Source: Photobacterium halotolerans DSM 18316
GTDB taxonomy: Bacteria; Pseudomonadota; Gammaproteobacteria; Enterobacterales; Vibrionaceae
Assembly: GCF_000425165.1 (NCBI RefSeq)
Contig: NZ_KE384321.1
Coordinates: 68,235 to 132,234, forward strand
Direction of reading: 5' to 3'
DNA length: 64,000 nucleotides
In this document: piece after piece, positions 46,690 to 54,401 of the stretch
Numbering within the stretch: position 1 is the stretch's first letter
Layout: the number at the start of each line of letters is the position of its first letter
The notes under the pieces: generated by a model
What the model was told of the DNA's origin: nothing
Database searches by the model: none
The model's input: the letters and a program-made list of their open reading frames with translations, nothing else
Position numbers and translations under genes: made by a program

Positions 46690-47398
46690 TCACCACCATA
46701 GGACGGATGAGTTTTCGTCCGTTACTGATCACCACTTTGGCGCCGATTCTGGCGCCGATAAATCCGCCTACCGCCATCACCAGGCCAATCTCCCATACCG
46801 GCAGACCTGCCATGATAAAGAACATCAGCGCGGCAATATTGGAGGTGAAGTTCAGTACTTTGGTACGGGCTGTCGCTTCCACTATGCCCAGACCGGCCAA
46901 AGTGACAAAGCAAATGGTAAACAATGAGCCGGTCCCCGGCCCGAAAAAGCCATCATAAAAACCAATGCTGGTGCCGACAGTAAAGGCAAAAAGCCCGTCA
47001 GAAATCTTAGCTTTCCCGCCATGAATACTGGCCTGGGGCGCGAACAGAAAATACAGAGAAATGACAATCAGCAAGGCAGGAATCATAGTCGTCAACAGCC
47101 CGGCATCAATCACTTGCACCAGTTCCGCACCCACGGCTGAACCGACAAACGTACAGATTATTGCCAGCACCATTTGCCTGAGATCGACCAGGCCGTTACG
47201 CACAAAATAATAGGTAGCCGAAAAACTGCCAAAGGAGCTTTGCAGTTTATTGGTCGCCAGCGCCTGTGTCGGCGGCACACCAGCTGCCAGTAACGCAGGC
47301 ACGGTCAGCAGCCCGCCGCCACCCGCAATCGCATCAATAAAAGCAGCCAGACCGGCCACGAAGAATAAAATCGCGAGAATGTCTAAAGAGATGTCCAT
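46628..47398 (-). CDS. TSUP-family anion transporter (TauE/SafE, YfcA-like)
   Basis: A 256-residue inner-membrane protein with about eight helices and the family repeats GLAAFIDAIAGGGGLLTVPALL and GFYDGFFGPGTGSLF. TSUP proteins move sulfite, sulfonates or small organic anions, often as exporters. It is the YfcA-type length. The C-terminal coding end overlaps the convergent LysR gene by 62 bases. A second TSUP gene lies at 55311. Confidence 0.9.
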   Translation of the reverse strand: MDISLDILAILFFVAGLAAFIDAIAGGGGLLTVPALLAAGVPPTQALATNKLQSSFGSFSATYYFVRNGLVDLRQMVLAIICTFVGSAVGAELVQVIDAGLLTTMIPALLIVISLYFLFAPQASIHGGKAKISDGLFAFTVGTSIGFYDGFFGPGTGSLFTICFVTLAGLGIVEATARTKVLNFTSNIAALMFFIMAGLPVWEIGLVMAVGGFIGARIGAKVVISNGRKLIRPMVVIMSMLMAIKLLWEQNPQWFQ

Positions 47399-47597
47399 AC
47401 TTCTTCCTGAAAACGATGGGGATCAGTCCCCATGGCCGGAAAAATTAACACCACTCAGAACCCGTTAACAGCGAAAGCTGAGATATCAATTGATTCCATA
47501 ATGGAATTGATAACAGTTAAACACTCTCTGTGTCTGTCCCTTTAGACGAGCAGTACCCGGCACAGCCGATCTACACTTAACGTGGAGGTAGAAGCTT

Positions 47598-47741
47598 ATG
47601 TATATCAAGATTCAGCGCTCTGAGCTTAGTGCTCGTTTATCACAAGCTGAAAACTTACAGGAATGGGTAGATGCTGCTATTCAGGCGCTGGAAGACTTAC
47701 TGAAGTCCCCGCAGGATTGGCTGAAAGGATCGGTTTCATGA
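47598..47741 (+). CDS. 47-residue small protein with strong ribosome site
   Basis: A short frame with ATG at 47598 and TGA ending at 47741, preceded by TGGAGGT at ideal spacing. The product starts MYIKIQRSELSARLSQAEN, and the rest is a Leu/Glu/Ala-rich amphipathic helix with three Trp (EWVDAAIQALEDLL, QDWLKGSVS). A perfect 11-bp hairpin follows immediately after the stop. The strong ribosome site, lack of overlap with any other gene and terminator-like hairpin support a real small gene. I do not recognise a family. Confidence 0.55.
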   Translation: MYIKIQRSELSARLSQAENLQEWVDAAIQALEDLLKSPQDWLKGSVS

Positions 47742-47767
47742 AGAAAGGGAGTGGCTACTCCCTTTCT
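47742..47767. terminator. 11-bp perfect hairpin after the small gene
   Basis: AGAAAGGGAGT (47742-47752) pairs perfectly with ACTCCCTTTCT (47757-47767) around GGCT. It starts at the stop codon of the 47-residue gene and faces the end of the convergent PEP-CTERM gene. It has no long T run on either strand. Confidence 0.65.
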
Positions 47768-47785
47768 GGCTTTATTGGCATCAGT

Positions 47786-48634
47786 TCATGATTGCGTAAT
47801 GCGTCGTCTGCGTTGGCTTCTTAATAAGCCTAATAAGCCGAGGCCAAGTAATGCTAAACTGCCCGGCTCTGATACAGGTGTTGGCGGATCGCCGCCATCC
47901 GGATCAAACGCCACCTGGTCATGTGCCCACTCTTCAAAGCCTGAATCAAACTCAGAGAAGCTGGAGTAGAGAACGAAATTGTTCTGACCAGCGGGAATAT
48001 TGGCGAAGTAATTCTCATTGATTAAGAACACTAAATCCGTCGCCCCGCTACCACCCGGGCCGTTGTTATTCTTGCTGGTATCCAGACGCACAGAGTTATC
48101 CTGAAAAGCCCCATTGTCATCCCAGTCCAGACTCCAGAGCAAAGTACTACTCTGCAAGTTCGCAATATCATCCACATTCTGGCTGGCCACACTTGTTGAG
48201 AACAGCATCAGGTTCGTCAGTACAATTTCATTATTATTCCCGGTTTCATTAGCATCGAGAATAAAGGCATAGAAACCATCCAGCGACTGCAATTCAGAGA
48301 AGGTGACATCCCGGGTAAAATTACCCGACGGATGCTGATCCATCATATAAGGATCTGTCGTACTGGTATTAAAGCCTTCCTGTATGCCGTTTCCATCCCC
48401 ATTACTATTCCCGTTCCCGTTACCATTTCCTCCTTCCTGAACACGAAGGAAAGATCCCAGATTACCCGACCCGGCCCCGGCTTGCTGATAAACGGCAACA
48501 TAACTGTCACCTTGGTTGCCCATCGTCAGTACCGACTGGTCAACACCCGGTGCCGCTAAATTGATTTCAACAGCATTGACTGAAGCACAAAAGCTGCACA
48601 GCACAGTCAATGTTAAACCACTTAATAACTTCAT
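47786..48634 (-). CDS. Second exported PEP-CTERM-type protein
   Basis: A 282-residue secreted protein. The start at 48634 follows AGGGG and begins a signal peptide (KLLSGLTLTVLCSFCASVNA). The mature part has a low-complexity GNGNGNSNGDGNG tract (about residues 73-85) and Asn/Asp/Ser-rich beta-type sequence. The tail, PVSEPGSLALLGLGLLGLL followed by RSQRRRR, is a PEP-CTERM signal with SEPG replacing PEP. Probably a surface or matrix protein processed by an exosortase encoded elsewhere. It is unrelated in body sequence to the PEP-CTERM protein at 17559. Confidence 0.82.
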   Translation of the reverse strand: MKLLSGLTLTVLCSFCASVNAVEINLAAPGVDQSVLTMGNQGDSYVAVYQQAGAGSGNLGSFLRVQEGGNGNGNGNSNGDGNGIQEGFNTSTTDPYMMDQHPSGNFTRDVTFSELQSLDGFYAFILDANETGNNNEIVLTNLMLFSTSVASQNVDDIANLQSSTLLWSLDWDDNGAFQDNSVRLDTSKNNNGPGGSGATDLVFLINENYFANIPAGQNNFVLYSSFSEFDSGFEEWAHDQVAFDPDGGDPPTPVSEPGSLALLGLGLLGLLRSQRRRRITQS

Positions 48635-48741
48635 CCCCTGCCCCTCTCTACTACATGAGTCAGTAAATACAAAGCAAGTATGAGACCACATATTAAGCAC
48701 ATGTTTTAAAACGGAAAAAATGGCAAGAAAATAAAAGATGT

Positions 48742-48771
48742 AAAAAAAACCGACATGGTTAATGTCAGTTT
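48742..48771 (-). terminator. Terminator of the globin-like gene
   Basis: On the minus strand AAAC-GACAT-type arms (48747-48771) fold around GGTTA with one mismatch, followed by eight T. It overlaps the stop codon of the globin-like gene. Confidence 0.75.
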
Positions 48772-49223
48772 CAGGCCTTTCGCGTCATTTCAGCCGACAA
48801 GGTTAACTGCACCATGATGTACCGCTTAAACACTTCACTCAGGGGCTGAGTATCCAGTGCCTGTTGCATACAGCGAAGCCATGCGTCTTTCTCGGCGCTG
48901 TTCAGGCGCACCCGCCGCCGGTTAGTATTCAGGTAACGCCGACCATTCGATTTAGTGTACAGCGGTACTTCACCCCGTATCCAGGTCAGCAGAAAAGTCG
49001 CCAGCGTTTCACGAAAGTCTGTGAGGTCATCCGGATATCTGGCCCGTATTACCGCCAGTTCGGGCTGCGTTTCCATACACTGACAAAAGGCGTCGGCCAG
49101 TTTACGAATACCCGCGTCACCACCCACAGCATTGAGCCGGTTGTTGCCGGATGAGAAATCCAGAATGTCACTACTTACAATATCGGAAATATCACGTTCG
49201 GGAGGTATCACAACATCGCCCAT
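48771..49223 (-). CDS. Group-II truncated-globin-like protein lacking the proximal histidine
   Basis: A 150-residue protein. After a 33-residue N-terminal extension it follows trHbO-type (group II) truncated haemoglobins closely: GGDAGIRKLADAFCQCMETQPELAVIRARYPDDL (split at helices A to C/E), FLLTWIRGEVPLYTKSNGRRYL, EKDAWLRCMQQAL. The haem-ligand His of the RRH-x-PF motif is replaced by Arg (YLNTNRRRVRL, position R102). The GHP turn is GRR, the TGG of helix E is IRG, and the usual distal Tyr of FY is Cys. Haem binding in the normal manner is therefore unlikely. The start at 49223 is the first ATG; GTG 49235 is possible. Neither has a clear ribosome site. Confidence 0.75.
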   Translation of the reverse strand: MGDVVIPPERDISDIVSSDILDFSSGNNRLNAVGGDAGIRKLADAFCQCMETQPELAVIRARYPDDLTDFRETLATFLLTWIRGEVPLYTKSNGRRYLNTNRRRVRLNSAEKDAWLRCMQQALDTQPLSEVFKRYIMVQLTLSAEMTRKA

Positions 49224-49305
49224 TACGAAAAACACAGCTATGTATTAATTATCGGCAAAATACTGCCAGTTGATGTAAAAATCTGTATTTGAAATAGGAC
49301 AAAAG

Positions 49306-49333
49306 AAAGCCTTCACAACAAGGTGAAGGCTTT
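49306..49333 (-). terminator. Terminator of the Sel1-repeat gene
   Basis: AAAGCCTTCAC (49306-49316) pairs perfectly with GTGAAGGCTTT (49323-49333). On the minus strand the stem runs into TTTCTTTTG. Confidence 0.85.
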
Positions 49334-49387
49334 AGTGCATAACAGGAGAAGAAATAACCGTTCAGGTGTTGTTATGCGAAAAGGGTA

Positions 49388-50212
49388 TTACAATGAAGCG
49401 CTGTAAATCGTCTGGTTTTGCTGATAGAGCCTTAAGCGCTGAGTAAACTTCGCAATGCGTTGCGCTTCTGCATCCTGCTCTAATTTCTCAAGCGCAATTT
49501 CCTGCGCCCTGACCGCCTGGTTAAATTGACCGCAGGCAGCATAAGCGGCTGCGAGATTGTCATAATCACCCGCATCTGCCTCAGACTTTTTGACGAGCTG
49601 TTTCGCCAGCTTCAGCGCTAAATGACCGTCGCGTGCTTCTTCATCTGAGCAGGTTGCGTATAACCAGACCAGGTTACGTTTTGAATCCAGTGAGCCGCCG
49701 TTCGACGCCTGAGTAAACCAGTGAATCGCTTTACCGCAGTTCACCTTACCTTCAGCACCGGAGGCATAATAATTACCCAGCTCGACCATAGCAGGAACAT
49801 CCCCCTCGTTGGCCGCCTTGCTGTACCAGTTGATCGCCAGCTCATTATTCTGTGGCAGCAGTTGACCTTTTTTGAACAGATCGCCAATCATCGTTTTCAC
49901 TTCAGGCATATCTACCGCCGCTTTTTCCAGCCAGTAAAGCCCTTTCAGTGGATCGGCCTCAATACCGCTATTCCCTTCCAGATATGCCCGGCCCAGGAAA
50001 AGCTGCATATTCTTATCACCCGCTTCCGCTTCAAGCTCTACGTATTTAAGTGTCGATTTCAGGTGATTGGTCGGCTTTGTGGTCACAGACGCCTGAACCG
50101 GATGTGTACCATACGCCATCACAGCAACACCAAACACTGAACTGAGTGCAATCTGTTTAAGTAGTGTGAGTCCATTCAACGCCGGTGAAAGCAATTTGCC
50201 ACTGAAAGTCAT
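49388..50212 (-). CDS. Exported Sel1/TPR-repeat protein
   Basis: A 274-residue protein with a signal region (about 15-40, IALSSVFGVAVMAYGTHPVQA) and at least four Sel1-like helical repeats: AEAGDKNMQLFLGRAYLEG, PLKGLYWLEKAAV, AINWYSKAANEGDVPAMVELGNYYASG and AIHWFTQASNGGS. A TPR-like end carries YDNLAAAYAACGQFNQA. Such proteins act as periplasmic scaffolds in envelope stress, cell wall or signalling complexes. The partner cannot be told from context, and neighbouring genes are unrelated. Confidence 0.85.
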   Translation of the reverse strand: MTFSGKLLSPALNGLTLLKQIALSSVFGVAVMAYGTHPVQASVTTKPTNHLKSTLKYVELEAEAGDKNMQLFLGRAYLEGNSGIEADPLKGLYWLEKAAVDMPEVKTMIGDLFKKGQLLPQNNELAINWYSKAANEGDVPAMVELGNYYASGAEGKVNCGKAIHWFTQASNGGSLDSKRNLVWLYATCSDEEARDGHLALKLAKQLVKKSEADAGDYDNLAAAYAACGQFNQAVRAQEIALEKLEQDAEAQRIAKFTQRLRLYQQNQTIYSASL

Positions 50213-50478
50213 AGTTATTTCTCTTTGGTTCCTGTACACGCAATGGGGAGAACTTTAATGAATGGAAGGTCAAAAAACAACCAGACCTATCTGGGCAATC
50301 GCGACTAAAAACATCGACATTATTTATAAACAGGACGGGAATCAAAGAGTTGTTATGAACACACTAAGATTATTTTTGCGCAAAAATGAGATATTGATCT
50401 TGTGTAAAAAGCTAAAAAACCGCATTTTCAGCATTATCGACTAGCTGTTCAGCAGGAATTCAAGCTTGTGACAAAAAG
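50213..50478. other. Intergenic region without a supported gene
   Basis: AT-rich spacer upstream of the Sel1-repeat gene, holding its promoter by position. Short open frames here (for example 50262-50444) lack ribosome sites and protein-like composition. Confidence 0.4.
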
Positions 50479-50506
50479 AAACCGGCCGAACAACGTCGAC
50501 CGGTTG
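50479..50506 (-). terminator. Terminator of the acidic lipoprotein gene
   Basis: AACCGG and CCGGTT arms (about 50480-50505) with inner CGA/TCG pairing. Minus-strand read-through gives TTTCTTTTTG after the stem. Confidence 0.7.
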
Positions 50507-50527
50507 TGCTTACATCAACCCGGTAAC

Positions 50528-51568
50528 TCAGTAGATGTCATAGTTACCGTCTGCGTTATCTGTCACTTCAACATCGTAGCTGCCGTAACCGGAGAACTCA
50601 GGGATAGCCTCATCGACATCGCACATAATTTCGAAGTCGTAGTATCCTTTCGGAATACTGGCCATACCGTAAGAATAACCCCCGTTATCATCCTGACTTG
50701 CAGTGGTCACGTAATCAGGATCACCTGAGCTTGGACCATCGGAATCAGATTTAAACAGATAAATCAGTTTCAGGCTGTCCTGCACGCAAGCCGAATCCAG
50801 GATCTCACCCACGACATCGATAGCATCCAGTTTATTGACCAGCCACATCCCTTTGCCAGAGAGTCCGTAAGCACCGTTATCCTGCATATCAAAGGCGCTG
50901 TATGGGTCAATCATCATGGAATAGGTTTGTGGGTAACCATATTTGTCTTTCAGGTTAAAGCCGGCAAATTCCAGCTTACCGCCCAGATCAATTTTCTTAT
51001 AGTCACCATCATATTCCTGAACATAGGAGTAAGGACTACCGGTACTGATATCAATATCGCCATCCAGATCGACATCATAACCGCCACCGTAACTACCCTG
51101 GTCGTTAATATTCAGGGTCACACTGACATAGTCATCAACAGGCAGGCCCACACCTTTGAGCAGATAGGCCAAATCATTACTCATGTGAAGTAAATCAATC
51201 AGCACCATGCCTTCTGGCAGCGCATCACTAATGATTTCTGATGGTGGCACACAATCAGGATCTGACTTCAGCGCCTCTTCAATCACTTCATTGGTGTATT
51301 CAATAATGTTGCCGGCACTGCCTTTAATTTCCAGACCCGTAATGGCCAGACACACTTTGCGCGGGCCGTCATAACCGTCACCAGGATTACCCGGACCGCC
51401 GGGATCACCAGGGTCCGTACCCGGGTTTTCAGGGACTTCAATAGTCACGGGCACTTCCTGCTGACCATCTGAATCTAATGGTGTATTCGCAGCCGTATCC
51501 GCACTGTCTGAATCACTACAACCCGCCACTGCCATCATGGCGAGCATTAATAGAATTATACTTTTCAT
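50528..51568 (-). CDS. Acidic lipoprotein with collagen-like linker, unknown function
   Basis: A 346-residue lipoprotein. The start at 51568 gives the signal KSIILLMLAMMAVAGC with the lipid-accepting Cys at 16. A Ser/Asp/Thr-rich stretch follows, then a Gly/Pro/Asp repeat linker (GTDPGDPGGPGNPGDGYDG). A globular domain follows with DVDLDGDIDIS, which looks like a calcium-binding DxDxDG loop, and many Tyr/Gly/Asp residues. The protein is strongly acidic throughout, as expected for an outer-surface protein of a marine bacterium. Some segments (VCLAITGLEIKG, LIDLLHMSN, GGKLEFAGFNLK) resemble DUF4382-type lipoproteins, but this is weak. Confidence 0.7.
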   Translation of the reverse strand: MKSIILLMLAMMAVAGCSDSDSADTAANTPLDSDGQQEVPVTIEVPENPGTDPGDPGGPGNPGDGYDGPRKVCLAITGLEIKGSAGNIIEYTNEVIEEALKSDPDCVPPSEIISDALPEGMVLIDLLHMSNDLAYLLKGVGLPVDDYVSVTLNINDQGSYGGGYDVDLDGDIDISTGSPYSYVQEYDGDYKKIDLGGKLEFAGFNLKDKYGYPQTYSMMIDPYSAFDMQDNGAYGLSGKGMWLVNKLDAIDVVGEILDSACVQDSLKLIYLFKSDSDGPSSGDPDYVTTASQDDNGGYSYGMASIPKGYYDFEIMCDVDEAIPEFSGYGSYDVEVTDNADGNYDIY

Positions 51569-51833
51569 GTCATCACCCCTACGACAAAACTTATTCATTC
51601 GTTATTCACTATTCACCCAACCCGGCCGCCACGCCTGAAACATGCATTGAGTGGTTAGTCAGATGGCCGACTCCAACACTAAAATTCTAGGCACTCTACC
51701 GAGCCCCAAAGCGCTATCGACTGTGACACTAACGATTGAGAAACAGGTCTTAGGAACAAGACAAAACTGACCGCATGATGATGCAAAAGCAGGATAAAAA
51801 GAGGCGAAGAGATCGCTCAGACAACGCTTTAAA
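51569..51833. other. Intergenic region without a supported gene
   Basis: About 265 bases upstream of the lipoprotein gene and downstream of the MocR gene. No clear operator or gene was seen. Confidence 0.4.
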
Positions 51834-51857
51834 CAAAAGCCCTCATGTCAGAGGGCT
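51834..51857 (-). terminator. Terminator of the MocR gene
   Basis: AGCCCTC (51838-51844) pairs with GAGGGCT (51851-51857). On the minus strand the stem leads into TTTTGTTT. Confidence 0.75.
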
Positions 51858-51880
51858 GGAGAGAACAGGATAAAGATAGG

Positions 51881-53221
51881 CTAAAAAGGGAACATTGTGT
51901 TCATTTCTGACTGGAGTAACACATTCAGTTTATGTAACCCTTGCTCCAGTCTCTGATCCGTTGACACTGACATCAACGATAACCGCACATGCCCGGACTC
52001 GTGCGCATCGGGGCAAAAGTAACTGCCGCTACTCACTATTACATCGCGATTCTTTGCTTCCATGACAAACCGGTCCGAGCGCCAGCCTTCGGGTAATGGT
52101 AGCCAGATGTGATAACCTTCACTTTCTCTGAATGACGTGCTCAATATCGACTTAGCAATACTCTGTCTGTGTATGGCAATGTGTTGTTGCTGACTGGCAA
52201 GGCTAAAAGCACTGCCGCTGGCAATCATCTCAGAGGCTGCAATGTAATTAAGTGGTGAAGACAGCCAGATATTGGCTCGTATATGAGCATTAATCATAGT
52301 GACTTGGCTATCAGGGACTTTAATGAAGCCACAACGTAACGCAGGACTGATTGCCTTTGACAAGCTAGTAATATGAAAGCATTGCTCAGGAATGACATTG
52401 CAAATTGCAGGTATAGCCTCTGTGTTAAGGAAGCCATAGATATCGTCTTCAATTAGCCACACGTCAGATCCGGCAATGACCTCTGCAATCTGCTTTCGCC
52501 TTTCGTAAGGCATTGTTATCCCAGTTGGATTCTGATGTGAAGGGATGACAATCACCAACTTTGGCTTATCTTCCCTAATCACAGCCGCCAGGCTTTCAGG
52601 GCACATACCATGATTATCCAGCGCTATGCCGACTACTCGCCTGCCTAACAAGCTGCCAATGGCCAAAATACCTGGGTATGTCAGGGTTTCAACAGCAATA
52701 GTATCGCCAGGTTTGGTCAAAGCGATGATGAGCAGAGATAAAGCGTGCTGGGCACCATCGACCAGCAAGGTATTCTCAGGTGTACCCTTTTCAAGCCCAA
52801 ATCGGGCCGCCCACTTTACGCCTGATTCCCGATGTACCTTATGGCCCGAAAACTCTGAATAACCAATCAGGTCAGCGCTGAATAATCTCGACGCATTCGT
52901 GAAGGCTTCCTGTAGCACAGGTACACTTTGACTCAGGCAAGGCTGGAGAAGAGAAAAGTTAAAACACTCTTCGTGCTCAGGAGCCTGTATGACCTGCCCC
53001 AATGCCGTTTTGCCCTTTACAAAAGTCCCCCGCCCGACAAAGGATTCTACGCAATCTTTCTCAGCGAGCATCTTATAAGCCTTAGCGACTGTCGCTGGTG
53101 TTGTATCCAGCTCTTCCGCTAACTCCCGGTGAGTTGGCAGCCTTGAATTAGGTGGATATTGGCCACTTCCGATTCTTGATTCTATGGCACTGGCAATATG
53201 CCTGAATTTGGTTTCACTCAC
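51881..53221 (-). CDS. MocR-type regulator (GntR winged helix fused to PLP aminotransferase fold)
   Basis: A 446-residue MocR/PdxR/TauR-class regulator. The winged helix (about 1-75) reads FRHIASAIESRIGSGQYPPNSRLPTHRELAEELDTTPATV (in two helices), ending FVGRGTFV. The aminotransferase-like domain (about 110-440) keeps the PLP lysine in SLSKAISPALRCG, the HQNPTG loop and the ED-DIYGF turn. The start is a GTG at 53221 supported by GGAG 7 bases upstream. MocR proteins sense an amino compound as a PLP adduct. Its divergence from the oxygenase-dehydrogenase-TSUP genes makes it their likely regulator, and suggests that the pathway substrate or product is an amine or amino acid. Confidence 0.9.
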   Translation of the reverse strand: MSETKFRHIASAIESRIGSGQYPPNSRLPTHRELAEELDTTPATVAKAYKMLAEKDCVESFVGRGTFVKGKTALGQVIQAPEHEECFNFSLLQPCLSQSVPVLQEAFTNASRLFSADLIGYSEFSGHKVHRESGVKWAARFGLEKGTPENTLLVDGAQHALSLLIIALTKPGDTIAVETLTYPGILAIGSLLGRRVVGIALDNHGMCPESLAAVIREDKPKLVIVIPSHQNPTGITMPYERRKQIAEVIAGSDVWLIEDDIYGFLNTEAIPAICNVIPEQCFHITSLSKAISPALRCGFIKVPDSQVTMINAHIRANIWLSSPLNYIAASEMIASGSAFSLASQQQHIAIHRQSIAKSILSTSFRESEGYHIWLPLPEGWRSDRFVMEAKNRDVIVSSGSYFCPDAHESGHVRLSLMSVSTDQRLEQGLHKLNVLLQSEMNTMFPF

Positions 53222-53299
53222 ACCAAAACTCCATGCAAGGACAACTCAATCTATAAGGTGCCTAGTGTAATGGTAAATTGGGAAAATTCAAATTACATA

Positions 53300-53328
53300 T
53301 TGACATATGTCATTAAAGTTAATTAAAT
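53300..53328 (+). promoter_or_regulatory. Promoter and palindromic operator of the oxygenase operon
   Basis: TTGACA (53300-53305) and TTAAAT (53323-53328) lie 17 bases apart. A perfect 12-base palindrome, TGACATATGTCA (53301-53312), covers the -35. Position in the divergent MocR intergenic region suggests a MocR (or other repressor) site. A GGAGA ribosome site follows at 53362. Confidence 0.55.
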
Positions 53329-53372
53329 TAGTTTATGCAACAGATAACACAACAGTTAATTGGAGAAATTGA

Positions 53373-54392
53373 ATGCTAGAAATTGAGTCGCATTATCAAG
53401 ATATTGAAAGCATTAAAGAGCTTTTCATTCCTTATGAGTCAACAAGAAGACTTAAAATCGCGTTTTCCGGATTACGTTTAACGGATGATCAATCATGGCT
53501 CAATACCAAAACTTGGTTAGGTCATATGGTCAAATCATGCTTACCCAATGATATAGCTAACCAAATCCAATCATTCAAAGATTGTAATGATTCAAATGCA
53601 TTAATAATCAGAGGATTACCACTCGATGAAAATTTAGCTCCTACTCCTTACCAAGGTTATGTTGAACCATCAAAGCTTCCAATAATTAGTGCAATTAATA
53701 TTGGCATATATCATCTGGCAGGAATTGAGCCAATTTCGTTCCAAAACGAAAATAATGGATTTCTATTTAGACATGTCGTTCCTTCGCTAAATAGCAGAAA
53801 TGACAAATCATCACATGGTTCATTGCATACCTTTGGACATCATGTCGATAACCCAGATCTTCCCTTAAGTTGCGAGAAAATTTCCGATAAAAGTGGTTGT
53901 CCAGAATTCTTATCATTGATGGCAATTAGAACTGATCTCCGTGTTAGGTCTAATTTCATTCTACTTGATGATGTTCTAAGCCAACTGAGCTCTGGCGTGG
54001 TAAAACAACTTACAAAACCACATTTTGAAATAAGCCGCCCAGATTCATTTTCACAAAATACCTCTTCGGTGTTGCCACTCATTGTTTACTCTAAATCAAA
54101 TCAAGCTTATTGCAGATACGACAAAGAGAATACAACACCACTCACTAAAGAAGCTGCTGCTGCACTGGTAATGTTCGAAGCAAAACTTCAAGCACCTGAA
54201 ATGAAAAACTCAATTTTGTATCAACCAGGTGATTTTCTAATGATTAAAAATCAGAGGCTAATGCACAGCAGGGAAGGTTTCCTACCACGAGATGATGGTA
54301 CTGACCGTTGGCTTATCCGGCTATTTGGAATGAGCTCTTTAGAAAGAATCGTTCCAGTCAACTCAACAGATAACCACATCGGTAAAGATTAG
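53373..54392 (+). CDS. Fe(II)/2-oxoglutarate oxygenase of the TauD/clavaminate-synthase-like superfamily
   Basis: A 339-residue non-haem iron oxygenase. A complete candidate active site is visible: H157-x-D159 (in GHHVDNPDLPL), the distal H298 in QRLMHSREGF, and Arg312, which lies 14 residues after H298. That is the spacing of the 2-oxoglutarate-binding Arg in VioC-type arginine hydroxylases. The region CPEFLSLMAIRTD resembles the segment after the HxE/D motif in VioC, AsnO and clavaminate synthase, which act on free amino acids. Related TauD enzymes cleave sulfonates. Base composition is strikingly AT-rich, with AGA and ATA codons unlike neighbours, indicating recent acquisition. First gene of a three-gene unit, GGAGA before ATG. 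Substrate unknown. Confidence 0.75.
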   Translation: MLEIESHYQDIESIKELFIPYESTRRLKIAFSGLRLTDDQSWLNTKTWLGHMVKSCLPNDIANQIQSFKDCNDSNALIIRGLPLDENLAPTPYQGYVEPSKLPIISAINIGIYHLAGIEPISFQNENNGFLFRHVVPSLNSRNDKSSHGSLHTFGHHVDNPDLPLSCEKISDKSGCPEFLSLMAIRTDLRVRSNFILLDDVLSQLSSGVVKQLTKPHFEISRPDSFSQNTSSVLPLIVYSKSNQAYCRYDKENTTPLTKEAAAALVMFEAKLQAPEMKNSILYQPGDFLMIKNQRLMHSREGFLPRDDGTDRWLIRLFGMSSLERIVPVNSTDNHIGKD

Positions 54393-54401
54393 GAGATTAA
54401 A

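Noticed and set aside
48384..48430. Short tandem repeat that might be an independent repeat element
   Set aside because: It is simply the coding sequence of the Asn-Gly tract in the PEP-CTERM gene.
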